Positions 11,560-21,586 of a stretch of DNA of 64,000 nt are shown here, one piece after another (the first letter of the stretch is position 1; each line of letters opens with the position of its first letter). The DNA is taken from NCBI RefSeq assembly GCF_022682495.2, contig NC_071392.1, forward strand, positions 70,082,097-70,146,096, read 5' to 3'. Below the pieces are notes generated by a model. That model had not been told where the DNA came from. It did no database searches and was given only the letters and a program-made list of their open reading frames with translations. Origin of the DNA: Desmodus rotundus (lineage: Eukaryota > Chordata > Mammalia > Chiroptera > Phyllostomidae). The position numbers were made by a program, and so were the translations under genes.

Positions 11560-11645
11560 TCCATCCTTGAGCATAAGGGTTTTTATTCAGTGTGACTGGC
11601 ATAAAGGAGTTGCTCTATAATGCTTATTAATGAATGAATGAGTGG
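11560..11645 (+). mobile_element. L2 3' end fragment
   Basis: GTGACTGGCATAAAGGAGTTGCTCTATAAT...TTAATGAATGAATGAG follows the pattern of the L2 3' terminus (CTGGCACATAGTAGGTGCTCAATAAAT then GAATGAATG). Confidence 0.6.
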
Positions 11646-11934
11646 CCCCAGCAAAGTTGGTATGATAAGCTCTGGAGAACTATGTTAGATAACCTCAAAG
11701 CCATTCTATTCATGATAATATTGACATGGAAGATACGCATTAAGAGTTTAAGGTGTTTCAAAATGATTAAAGCAGAAAAAGCAGTATTTTCTGTATATCA
11801 CTTTATATGATAGGGGACTTAGGGTAGCCAAATAAATAAGTATATATTTGGCTATTTCATCATTATTTCTAAAAAGGTATACATTCAACTTGGATGAAAA
11901 CTTTAAGGCCTACTCATTCAAGCATGTAACTCCA

Positions 11935-12330
11935 AACAAGCTCTGCCTTGCCCCTCCAGGCCCTTCTATTTCAAGCTCCTCCACCTGGTAGGCCTCTTCT
12001 CCCCAACCATCCCACACTTCTGCTTCCCTCAAGCTGCTGCTTCTCAGCTCCTTCTAAAACTCAACTCAGATGTCCAATTCTCCAGGATACCTTCTCTGAT
12101 CCCTAAGACTAGAGACCCTTCTAGCCTATGTGTTCCCATATCACCTTATTAAATCTCTATCACAGAATATAAAAGAAACTTTCCTGGTTTGTCACTCTTC
12201 CACTAGAAAATGAGATCTTGACAGGAGTGACTGTTTCCTATTTATAACTGTATCCTTGGCAACCAGCATAATACTTGGTAATCATAGACACAAACATCTG
12301 ATTAACAAATAAGTTTATTCATTAACTTAA
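11935..12330 (+). mobile_element. L2 fragment
   Basis: The C/T-rich stretch with CTCAACTCAGATGTCCA...GGATACCTTCTCTGATCCC, then CACAGAATATAAA and AACCAGCATAATACTTGG, matches the order of the L2 3' region. It lies in the same orientation as the L2 end at 11560. Confidence 0.65.
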
Positions 12331-12660
12331 GTAATATTTATGTGGCACTTACTAGGTACCAGGCATTTCCTAGGCATTGAGAATAAAATTGTAAAGGGAA
12401 TAAGAGTCTGCCTTTATGGCACTTACATTCTGCATGAAGAGACAAACACAGAAACAAATACACATGTATTTTAATATACATAGAACACAATATAGGTGGT
12501 GTGGGATAAAGGAATAAGAAGGGATAGGAAAGAGTGCTATCTTAGACAGAATGGTGAGAGGGAGAACCCTTTAAGGGTTAGGACTAGAGATCTAAGTGAG
12601 AGTAAGTCCTACAATATCAATGGGAAAACTATCCCAGGGAGAGAACAGCTAAACAACACA
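12331..12660 (+). mobile_element. Ancient interspersed repeat, L2/MIR-age
   Basis: TGGCACTTACTAGGTACCAGGCATTTCCTAGGCATTGAGAAT followed by TTTATGGCACTTACATTCT is a widely dispersed old mammalian repeat pattern. I cannot settle the family by eye. Confidence 0.4.
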
Positions 12661-13619
12661 CCAAGGCCCAAGTAAGGGAATGCTGTTAGGTGCATTCAAG
12701 GCAGGCGTGCCACCAACGGGTTAAATAGTTTGCACAACCTTTTGTCTTCTCTTAGCCTCATTTTCCCCACCTACGAAATCTGAAGTCTATTAAACTGAAA
12801 GTAACAGTTGCAGCCCCAGAGTCCTCCTACCTGACTTCTCTGCTTCTGTACCTCCTACCACAACTCAGTCTGGTGCAGGTACTGGCTCTCAGACATACAC
12901 AGAGCCACTTCCCAACTCTTTCCCTCCTGAATTTAATCCAAATGCAGAGGCTCACCTAACCCTCTGACAGATTATACCACCTGAACTGTACATGTTATGG
13001 CATGTTGCAGTTCAGGCACTCCAACGTGCCGGCCAGATCAAAACTTTGAAGGCTCACAATTAGATTTTACTCTGGCGAAAAGTCAGGGCTCAACTTACAA
13101 TTAGATCAAAAAGGGTCTCAATATCTCTAAGTCAAGAATTTTTAAATCCCCGTCTAATGTATATGTAATTCTCTCTCCTTCTTGAAGATAACAGATTAAA
13201 ATGGCCACAGAATTTTGGTTACCATATTCTGCTTATTTCTGACCCATGGAAAAAATCTTGATAAATTAATAAACAAACCCTGGAAGCTCAAGGTAGACAA
13301 CCAGCACCCAGCACCGTGGCCAGGACATGGTAAGAATCTGAACATACATATGTGATGAGTGACTGACCGGTTAGCCATTGGGAGATGGCAAAAGCATTTG
13401 GGAACTCGTGAAGCACTAGTGGCCCTGACTCTACACAAGAAGCACTGTGGTATCAACTTTTTCTCAGCTGAGGAGTTCCCTCAGAAACTCCAATGGCACT
13501 CACTTCACTAATAGTATTAATACTATACCTATTAAAATAAAGCTGTCTATAATATTTCTAAAACTAAAGTGTATGCTGTTAGGAACATGACATGTCCTCT
13601 ATGTAGGATGTGGGTTAAA
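12661..13619. other. Unassigned sequence with one small hairpin
   Basis: No recognisable repeat or exon. An 86-codon frame on the minus strand (13196-13456) has no motif and no support. A short palindromic hairpin lies at 12980-13016. Confidence 0.4.
12980..13016. repeat. Short inverted repeat (hairpin)
   Basis: CCTGAACTG and CAGTTCAGG pair as a 9-bp arm. Inner ACATG/CATGT pairing extends the stem around a short loop. No function is evident. Confidence 0.6.
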
Positions 13620-13865
13620 TAACAATAAAAATTGTAATAGTTGAAATAGCAGCTACCAATAATTGAGAGCCTCATATGTGCTACACTAGTTGAAATACAA
13701 ATCTATTTGATCATCAAAACAAACCTATGTGGTAATTTTTATCATCTCTAATTTGCAGTTGAGAAGACATACTCCACTTAGGTGATGTTTCCATGGTCAC
13801 ACACTGCTGGCTGGCTGTGCAGTTAGCATGCAAATCCCAGGTGTGATTGATTTCTGGGCTCTACT
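13620..13865 (+). mobile_element. MIR SINE
   Basis: The order fits MIR: TAATTGAGAGCCTCATATGTGC, GATCATCAAAACAAACCTATG, CAGTTGAGAAGACA, GGTCACACACTGCTGG, then CAAATCCCAGGTGTGATTGA. Confidence 0.75.
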
Positions 13866-14379
13866 TTTCTCTTTTGTGAAGGCCAGTAAACAAATATAGA
13901 AGGTTTCTGAATTATTTGAAACACTGTCATATAAATGCAATATAGAATATTGTTAGCCAACTATAATTTAGAAATATTTTATATTGATTTAAGAATATTT
14001 TTGTATCTGTGACCATTTAACCAATATATCATTTAGTTTACTCTCCTCAAGCAAACACAATAATAACTGTTACATGTCCTAAAAACCGTACATGATGAAC
14101 TATGGTGTGGGGAAACAAAAACTGTTCACTCCCTTACCTTTCAATACACAGAGTCAGCTAAGAAAAACATGGCCTTCAACATCAAGATCATTTTGAAAAG
14201 CCATCTTGCTAATACCTAAGAAAAGGTGTTAGCCAGGGTGTATGCCAGTGCAAGAGACAATAAATCACAAACAAGTCAGGACTATTCAAAAGACTTTGTG
14301 GAACAAAGAAATGTGAAAGAATGTGAGCCAGCAGATGATGATATCCAAGGTAATAGGATCAGCAATGACAGGTAACAAC

Positions 14380-14565
14380 TTAGACCCTAATGACAGAGCT
14401 GAAGTTAACTACCAGCTCTACTATTCCCTAGTTACTGGGAAGTAACTCATTCTCATACTCTCTACAGCTCCGTTTCTTACCTGTAAAGCAGGGATAAGAG
14501 TACCGACTTCACAGGACTGACATAAGAATGAAATGAACTAAGATATATAAAATACAAAAGCCTAA
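14380..14565 (+). mobile_element. MIR SINE fragment
   Basis: CTACCAGCTCTACTATTCCCTAG, CCGTTTCTTACCTGTAAAGCA, GGGATAAGAGTACCGACTTCA and GAATGAAATGA reproduce the first half of MIR. Confidence 0.7.
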
Positions 14566-14626
14566 TATAAAAGAGAAATGCTTATTAACTGCTTAATATA
14601 AAAAGTCATTAATTCCTAGATAATGT

Positions 14627-14645
14627 AAAAAAAAAAAAAAAAAAA
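14627..14645 (+). repeat. Poly-A tract
   Basis: Nineteen consecutive A. It could be the tail of a decayed retroposon, but no element is recognisable upstream. Confidence 0.9.
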
Positions 14646-14774
14646 TTTAGGACAGGACTGCCTGCCAAAGCAGGTTTTCAGGGCTTTCAAATGTAGATTG
14701 TTTTCAAGCAGGCATTTGGAAAATTTAATAAACTTTAAAATATGCATGTCATTTAAATTTTTTTCCTAGTTAGT

Positions 14775-15000
14775 GAAGAGATCCTCATTTACTGAACGCT
14801 TCTTAGGTTTTACACACTAGGACATTTTTCTCATCTATTTCTCACATCTCTGTGAGGAAAATGTTATTAGCCCCATTTTACAGGGGGAAACACGGACCCA
14901 GAAGTTAAGGACACTGTCCATTGTGATAAATGATAGAGCTGGGATTCCCAACCCGGGTCCATGGTTTGGAAGTCTATGCTTTTATACATTATGCCAGCCT
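14775..15000 (+). mobile_element. MIR SINE
   Basis: TCATTTACTGAACGCTTCTTAGG, CTGTGAGGAAAATGTTATTAG, CCCCATTTTACAGGGGGAAAC and GAGCTGGGATTCCCAACCCG are clear MIR core and 3' segments. Confidence 0.8.
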
Positions 15001-17254
15001 AACCCGTTATTTCCTTAGAGACCATGGTTGTGCCAACCACAGTGCTTTTCAGGAGAGTTAATCTTCCCAGCTGGAGTGGAATTACTGTATGATTATTCCT
15101 ACAAGCAAAGTCAATAGTTGAGAGAGACATTCAAAAGCATGCAGTTAGACCAACAAAGGCTTTAATTCTACACAGCTGGCACACCCATTGTGCCTTTTTC
15201 TTACTCCCTTTGCCTTACCTCTTGACCTCAGTGTATAAATAATTTTAACAACTGTAGATCTGACACACTTGACCTTCCACATAATCTAACTGCAAGTACT
15301 TCAGGGAAATATGACAAAAGCAACTATCACTGATAGGAAGAACTCCCAGACTTTTAGTCTATTCATGAGATTGTAGTTAAAAAGGGTGAAGAAAGTATTT
15401 AATAATAAAACTTAGATTAACTATATTGAAAAATTAAGTTTCAAGAATTCATATCCTTACTGGGATCTGCTGACTCTCATTTGTTATTTCACTGTGGAGA
15501 CAATAAGCTTACATTGCTTTTTGTTCACAATTCTAGAAAAATAAGTAAAGATCAGGTGGCAATGGTGGCTAAAATGAGTTTCTGGTCTTACATAGAGCTT
15601 TTATGGTAGTCTGCAACTAGTTTTCAATCCCAAATTAACAAATGGAAATGTGATAATTAAAGCCAAACTTGTCCCTTAGTAAAGAAGGGCTTACAGCAAG
15701 CACCTCCAAGTGTCTGTAATCGCTATCTTGGCTGAATGATACAAGCACCAGGCATGTTAATCATAGAAAAACAGTTGATATTCGCAAGCTGAAATCTAGG
15801 GTTATGACCTTCATTTCCTGGTTACTTCTCTAGATTGCTGGAGCTGCGAGGGTGAAGGAAACATGATTTAGTTACCCATATCAGAAATATACCACCACGT
15901 CATCTATAAATCCAAGACAGGAATTTAAAAATATTCCTGCTTTGTTCCAAACCCTAAAACATTTTTTAAACCAAAGAAAGCAGGCAAATAATAATAATAA
16001 TAATAATAATAATAACTACTTAATCTTTGGGTCAGGTAAAAGAGAAACCTGAAAAGATTTTAGAAATATGTTATTACCTCACCCACTGGTCATTCAGGAT
16101 GATCCTCAAAACAAAATCAGTCATGGAAGACTGTGATTTGTTTTAAAGATTGAAAATAAAATGCCTTGAAGAAGACGTAAAATAATGGTTTCAATTCTCC
16201 ATAATGAAATAAAATGTATGCTGTGCTTAAAGTTTCTGCTTAGATGTGAAGAAAATCATATTGTGGATAATTTTATAAGTAACAGTTCCTTTGGAAACCA
16301 TATGTTTAGACTTACATGCAATATTTTTCCTTTTGTGTACAGAGTAGCTCAAAGGTCTCATGTACATAAAGTCACAAGACAGCACAGAAGATATTATTTT
16401 ATTCCAAAAAGCAAACCCAAATGAGGAGTAACAACCAAATTACAAAGCACAGAGCTTATGATAGAAAATGTAGATAATCTGAAAGACCGCATGTGCTGCT
16501 AAGTGCCACCATCAAAAAAAGTCACAGCCGCCAAAAGTATTTGTTCCCAGATCACAGCAAGGCTGCCATTCAAACTGCACTGTCAAATCAGGTCTACGTG
16601 CAAAGTGGGATACATACCACTACAGCTCTGGAGCACCAAGAAACTGAGTGAGACAACTGCAACTAATGTGACTTTCTGCTTTCTTATTAGCACTGCTCTC
16701 AAGACAATTCAGCTTAGTTTTATGATTACTGAGTAAGTAGGAACTTAGCTTCTTCTGCCAACACACAGTTTTAAAATTCATTGCTAGAAATTAGAGTCCA
16801 ACTATCATTCTCTCCCTTTGGATGTGGCTTTGGCAGCATTTCTGTGCACTCCACATGACTAACAGGGTGGAGCCAGCTACACCTTGAGAAGACAGCACTT
16901 ATATCCATAGCCTGCAGCGGCATAATTCTCAGTGTTCCTTGACAATATCTGTGTTGTTCCTTGACTCCACCCCTTTCTGTTCATTCAAAAATTCATCACC
17001 TCACAGTGTCATTTTTTTTTTTTTTTTACCCTACAAGAGCCTCTTCCTCCTCTAAATCATAATGGAACACAATTTTCTGCAAACACCATTAATCTATTTG
17101 CCAAAAGTCAGTATTCTCAATCATTCTCAGATCAAATAAAAAACTGCAAACCTCCTGATTATAGACTCTGAAATATCTGTTAGTAGTTTAAATACCTTCA
17201 TCTCTTTTTTAGGAAAAATATAGCATAAAAAAGGTATAGGCATCAGCATGACAG
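15001..17254. other. Unassigned sequence, 2.2 kb
   Basis: No repeat family or exon is recognised apart from the (AAT)n tract. Frames of 79 and 77 codons (16185-16424, 16503-16736) carry no motif and are probably chance. Confidence 0.4.
15987..16015 (+). repeat. (AAT)n microsatellite
   Basis: About ten consecutive AAT units. Confidence 0.95.
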
Positions 17255-17400
17255 AGTTGGATCTCAATCTGCCAGTTGTTTACTGGGTGGCCTTAGACAA
17301 GGGAACTAATGTCTCTAAGTCTGTTTTTTCCTCCTCTATGAAGAAAGTAATAGAAATCTCAAATAGTTGCTGTAAGGGTTAAATTATTATAACTTTTATA
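17255..17400 (+). mobile_element. MIR SINE (first of an abutting pair)
   Basis: GCATGACAGAGTTGGATCTC, TTACTGGGTGGCCTTAGACAA, CTGTTTTTTCCTCCTCTATGAA and GCTGTAAGGGTTAAATT are the 5' half of a MIR. Confidence 0.75.
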
Positions 17401-17660
17401 ATTGTAACTATAGCTAACATTTATTGAGCACTTCTGTGCCAGGTATACAGTAATTTAAGCACTTTACATAATTAACTTGCTTAATCCACACAAACACCCA
17501 TGAGATGGGAACTAATATCTGCTTTCCAAATAGGAAAACCAAGAGAGACAGGTTAAGGGACTGCCTAAGGACACAGGCTATGATTGATGGAACAAGAACT
17601 GAAACCCAAGGGTGTCTGTAGAACTCTTAACCCTCAGGACAGTGCGCCTCACTGAATGGC
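17401..17660 (+). mobile_element. MIR SINE (second of the pair)
   Basis: The near full-length order is AGCTAACATTTATTGAGCAC, CACTTTACATAATTAACTTGC, CATGAGATGGGAACTAATAT, then CTGAAACCCAAGGGTGTCTG and CTCTTAACCCTCAGGACAGTG. It immediately precedes the landing site of the LINE at 17690. Confidence 0.85.
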
Positions 17661-17672
17661 AGTGCTATGTAT

Positions 17673-17689
17673 AAAAAGTCTAGTCACAG
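17673..17689 (+). repeat. Target-site duplication, left copy
   Basis: AAAAAGTCTAGTCACAG, 17 bp, repeated without mismatch at 19649-19665. It marks the ends of an insertion made by target-primed reverse transcription. Confidence 0.95.
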
Positions 17690-18396
17690 ATGTTTCTAAA
17701 GGTGTCACAAGAAAGTAAGAGGGACTTCCAGACAAGATGGAGGTATAGGTAGACACACTGTGCCTTCTCGCACAACCAAAAGAAGGACAACAACAATTTA
17801 AAAACAGAAAACAACCAGAACTGACAGAAAATCAAACTGTATGGAAGTCCAACAACCAAGGAGTTAAAGAAGAAACATTCATCCAGACCGGTAGAAGGGG
17901 CGGAGATGGGCATCCGGGCAGAGAGGACTACTGGCAAGGCGGCAGCTGGAGGACCCAGCAAGGTGGCGGATTGTGGAGTGGGTGGGCTAAGCTGCAGCTG
18001 GCCGGTGAGGCAGCAGTAGGTGGACTGGGTGACAGACTGCACAACCCAGAGTCCAGCTCCAGGAAATAAAGCCTCAAACCACTGGTTGAAAACACCTGTG
18101 GGGCTGAGGCAGCAACTGGAGAAACTCCCAGCCTCACAGGAGAGTTCCTTGAAGAGACCCACAGGAGCCTAGAACATACACAAACCCACCCACTTGGGAA
18201 GAAGCACCAGAAGGGCCCAATTTGATTGTGGGTAATGGAGGGAGTGACTGAAAACCGGAAGGGAGTGGAGCAAGCGCCATTGCTCCCTCTCAGACCCCTC
18301 CCCCACATACAGCATCACAAGGTAGCTACATGGGTTGCCCCGCCCTGGTGAACACCTAAGGCTCCGACCCTTACTACATAACAGGCTCACCGAGAC

Positions 18397-18419
18397 AAAA
18401 AAAAAAAAAAAAAAAAAAA
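18397..18419 (+). repeat. Poly-A tract at the ORF1 start
   Basis: Twenty-three A directly before GGCCCAAATGAAAGAACAG. In copy C the same place reads AAAGAAATATGGCCCAAATG, so the expansion replaced the first start codon of ORF1 here. Confidence 0.9.
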
Positions 18420-18427
18420 GGCCCAAA

Positions 18428-19248
18428 TGAAAGAACAGATCAAAGCTCCAGAAAAAAATACAACTAAGCAACAAAGGGATAGCCAACCTATCAGATGCAC
18501 AGTTCAAAACACTGATAATCAGGATGCTCAGAGAATTAGCTGAATATGGTCACAAAATAGAGGAAAAAGTGAAGGCTATGAAAAGTGAAATAAAGGAAAA
18601 TGTACAGGGAACCAACAGTGAAGGGAAGGAAACTGGGACTCATATCAACAGTTTAGAGCAGAAGGAAGAAAGAAACATTTAACCAGAACAGAATGAAGAA
18701 ACAAGAATTCAAAAAAATTAGGAGAGGCTTAGGAATCTCTGGGACAACTTTAAACATTCCAACATCCGAGTCATAGAGGTACCAGAAGGAGGAGAGGAAG
18801 AGCAAAATTTGAAAACTTATTTGAACAAATAATGAAGGAGAACTTCCCTAGGCTGGCAAAGGAAATAGACTTCCAGGAAGTTCAGAGAGTCCCAAAGAAG
18901 CTAGACCCAAGGAGGAACACACCAAGGCACATTATAATTACACTGCCCAAGACTAAACAGAAGGAGAGAATCTTAGAAGCAGCAAGAGAAAAGAAGACAG
19001 TTACCTACAAAGGAGTTCCCATAAGACTGTCAGCTGATTTCTCCAAAGAGACCTTACAGGCAAGAAGGGGCTGGAAAGAAGTATTCCAAGTCATGAAAGG
19101 CAAGGACCTACATCCAAGATTGCTCTATCCAGCAAAGCTTTCATGTAGAATGGAAAGGCAGATAAAGTGCTTCTCAGATAAGGTCAAGTTCAAGGAGTTC
19201 ATCATCACCAAGCCCTTATTCTATGAAATGTTAAAGGGATTTATCTAA
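18428..19248 (+). pseudogene. LINE-1 ORF1 protein, copy A, broken N-terminal half
   Basis: The ORF1 RNA-binding chaperone. The first ATG of the family is lost to the poly-A tract; the next one lies at 18428 (MKEQIKAPEK). A frameshift and in-frame stops interrupt the coiled-coil region, where NLSDAQFKTL is still readable near 18486. From 18832 a 138-codon open frame holds the later part of the RRM and the C-terminal domain, with QRVPKKLDPRRNTPRHIIITL, KERILEAAREKKTVTYKGVP and DLHPRLLYPAKLS. It ends ITKPLFYEMLKGFI at the natural stop. Confidence 0.85.
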
Positions 19249-19648
19249 GAAAAAGATAAAAAATATAAACACTAAAATGACAGCAAACTCACAGTTATTA
19301 ACAACCACACCTAAAACAAAAACAAAAGCAAACTAAGTCACCAACAACTAGAACAGGAACAGAACCACAGAAATGGAGACCACATGGAGGGTCATCAACA
19401 GGGGAGTGGGAGGGGGAGAGAGGGGGGAAAGGTACAGAAAATAAGTAGTATAAATGGTAGGTAGAAAATAGATAGGGGGAGGGTAAGGATAATATAGGAA
19501 ATGTAGAAGCCAAAGAACTTATATGTATGACCCACTGACATGAACTATAGGGGGGGAATGTGGGAGGGAGGGGGTGTGCAGGATGGGGTGGAGTGAAAGG
19601 GAGAAATGGGACAACTGTAATAGCATAATCAATAAAATATATTTTAAA

Positions 19649-19665
19649 AAAAAGTCTAGTCACAG
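19649..19665 (+). repeat. Target-site duplication, right copy
   Basis: AAAAAGTCTAGTCACAG, identical to 17673-17689. Confidence 0.95.
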
Positions 19666-20139
19666 TGCCGGCCATACAAACAAATGCTCATTTCTTCAAT
19701 TTTTTTCCCTACCCCATCTCTACCCCACCTTACATCTTGCAGATTGGGAAATCAATTTAATAACTTAAGTGGGAAAGGAAAACACTATTATTATAGAAAT
19801 AAATTTTAAACATGAGAGACTAAGAGGGTCCCCTAAATTAAGAGTTGAAAAAGCTAATCCTAAAGCAAAAGTCAGGCGGACCATATTGCCAAGTGACAGT
19901 AACTTCCTCAGAGGTGAATCTACACACATAAAGCCACGGGTCCTATGCCATGGGCTGAATGTCCATGTCCCCTCAAAAATTCACATATTGAAGCCCTAAT
20001 TCACAACATGATGGTTTTTCAGGGTGAGGCTCTGAGGAGGTAATTAGGATTAGATTAGGTGCTGAGAGCTAATCTGATGAGGGGATCAGGGTCCTTATAA
20101 AAAGAAGAGAAGACAAGGGCTCCTTTTCTCTGCCACGTG

Positions 20140-20480
20140 GCCAGTGTTGCTCAGTTGGTTGGAATGTCATCCTGTAAATGGAAGGGTCGAATGTTCAATT
20201 GCCCATCAGGGCACATACCTGGGTTGTAGGTTCACTCTCTGGTCAAGGCATGTGCGAGAGGAAACTGAGATGTTTTTCCATCTCTCCATCTCTCCATCTC
20301 TCTCTCTCTCTCTCACTCTCTCCCCTCCCCTCCCTCCCTCCCTTCCCTCCCTCCCTCCCTCCCTTCCTCCCCCAACCTTTTCTTCCTCCCCCTCTCTCCC
20401 TCCTTCCTCCTGTCTCTGAAATTAGTGAGCCTGTCTTTGGGTGAGGATGAAAAGAAAAAAAAAAAAAAAGAAGAAGAAGA
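20140..20480 (+). mobile_element. VES-type SINE with expanded CT/CCCT tract
   Basis: The head is GGCCAGTGTTGCTCAGTTGG, followed by a CATCAGGGCACATACCTGGG segment and a long polypyrimidine region. The latter runs from (CT)n to (CCCT/CCTC)n at 20279-20410, then a poly-A/GAA tail. It sits inside the MaLR LTR, so it is the younger of the two. Confidence 0.85.
20279..20410 (+). repeat. Polypyrimidine low-complexity tract
   Basis: (CT)n changing into (CCCT)n and (CCCTCC)n. The minus strand has many GGGAGGG runs, so G-quadruplex formation is plausible. Confidence 0.9.
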
Positions 20481-20640
20481 CAGCTCTCTATGAACCAGGA
20501 ACACTCTCACAAGACATTGTACCTGCCTGTCCTTTGATTTAAGACTTTCCAGGCCTCTAGAAATGTGAGAAATAAGTGTTTGTTGTTTAAGCCACCAGTT
20601 TACAGTACTTTGTTACAGCAGCCTGAGCTATGATACCCAC

Positions 20641-21395
20641 TCCCCAAACTCAGTACACATTAGGCATAAGGTAGCTTTGTTTTGTTCAGTGTCCACTTAC
20701 ATAAAAAGAAAGACACTGTTCTTTCTTCAACCCAGCACCCAAATGCAGAAATGAGAAACCTGGAGAGCTGTAAAGAACATGGCCCAGCTTCTGCATACTG
20801 AGGACTCGAGGGTGTCCACAGCTTGTACGGTGGCGCCCACGGGACAGTCCTGGATACGACCCTGCCACACTGAGAAGCAGCAGCAGTTGCAGTGTTAGCT
20901 GCTGCAGGGCACACGTGTGCAGACAGCAGGACATGAGGGCCTTGAGGAGCCAATCTCAGAACAACAAAGCAGGTCTCAGCAGAGAAAAGGAAAACAGAAC
21001 CAGAGAGAATTCTCAAGTGCTCCATCAGCCTTTAACTCAGGCCCTCCTGACAAACTGAGGGACTTGACAGGAGCCTGTTGAAATTTCTGAGATTGTGGAC
21101 AGTAAAAATTTTATCTTGATGCACATTAGAATCAAGGGAGTTTGGGCAAATGCTCAGGCTGAGACCAACAGCTGGGTTAATGTAATTGGTCTGGGCAGGG
21201 CCTACACATCCAATGATTTTTCAAAGCTTCCCAATAAGAGATCCTTACCTGCAGCAGGATTCAAGAACCACAGCCTAGCCTGCTCAACTCTGGAGAAACA
21301 CTGCTTCCAGATTTACAATGCAGTTATAAAAAGGTTAGATTTATCTTTTAGAAAAAACAATCTGGCAGTGATGAGGAAGAAGAGGAAAAAGACCA
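20641..21395. other. Unassigned sequence
   Basis: No repeat family is recognised. Frames of about 121 codons (minus, 20660-21025) and 130 codons (plus, 21095-21487, which runs into a MITE) have no motif and overlap others in different frames. Confidence 0.4.
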
Positions 21396-21422
21396 GGGTC
21401 TACTCTAACTCAGACTATAGGT
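21396..21422 (+). repeat. 27-bp direct repeat, left copy
   Basis: It begins GGGTCTACTCTAAC and ends CTATAGGT. It recurs at 21560-21586 with two mismatches. The pair encloses the hAT MITE. It is much longer than the 8-bp duplication expected of hAT elements. Confidence 0.9.
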
Positions 21423-21559
21423 CAGGGGTGCCAAACTCATTTTCACCAGGGGCCACATCAGCCTTGCAGTTACCTTCAAAGGGCTGAATGTAATTTCAAC
21501 TCCTTAACAGTTAAGGAGTAGTTATACTTGTATAGTCCTGAAATTATTTCAGCACCCCT
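21423..21559 (+). mobile_element. Non-autonomous hAT element (MITE)
   Basis: The terminal inverted repeats are CAGGGGTGCCAAACTC at the left and TCAGCACCCCTG at the right. The inner part CCTTCAAAGGGCTGAATGTAA and CCTTAACAGTTAAGGAGTAG is shared with the copy at 63640-63851 (opposite strand). It has no coding capacity. Confidence 0.8.
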
Positions 21560-21586
21560 GGGTCTACTCTAACACAGGCTATAGGT
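21560..21586 (+). repeat. 27-bp direct repeat, right copy
   Basis: The second copy of the repeat at 21396-21422, differing at two positions. Confidence 0.9.

Larger units (their letters stand above)
17690..19648 (+). mobile_element. ORF1-only LINE-1 (half-L1/HAL1-like), copy A, complete
   Basis: A 1.96-kb insertion bounded by perfect 17-bp target duplications. After 31 bp of sequence not seen in the other copies it starts GGACTTCCAGACAAGATGGAG. It has a roughly 0.7-kb GC-richer 5' untranslated region, a poly-A tract (18397-18419) at the ORF1 start, ORF1, and a 3' untranslated region with G-rich tracts. It ends GGGACAACTGTAATAGCATAATC-AATAAA and an A tail. Endonuclease, reverse transcriptase and Cys domains are absent, and the intact ends show that the copy was inserted in this short form. 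It must have been mobilised in trans by a full L1. Confidence 0.85.
19945..20640 (+). mobile_element. MaLR LTR (MLT1/MST-type), split by a SINE
   Basis: The left part reads GGGCTGAATGTCCATGTCCCC, CACATATTGAAGCCCTAATTC, GGGTCCTTATAAAAAGAAGAG and TTTTCTCTGCCACGTG. The right part reads AGACAGCTCTCTATGAACCAG, CCAGGCCTCTAGAAATGTGAG, TGTTTAAGCCACCAGTTTAC and TTTGTTACAGCAGCCTGAGC. That is the standard order of an ERVL-MaLR long terminal repeat in plus orientation. The SINE at 20140-20480 interrupts it. Confidence 0.85.

Noticed and set aside
17680..18507. Minus-strand frames of 160, 126 and 112 codons
   Set aside because: They lie antisense within the 5' region of a LINE-1 derivative, overlap each other and have no motif.
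18832..19248. 138-codon frame as a host gene
   Set aside because: It is the C-terminal part of LINE-1 ORF1 within an element flanked by target duplications.
20144..20510. Ser/Pro/Leu-rich frames as a low-complexity protein
   Set aside because: They translate a SINE and its CT-rich tract.
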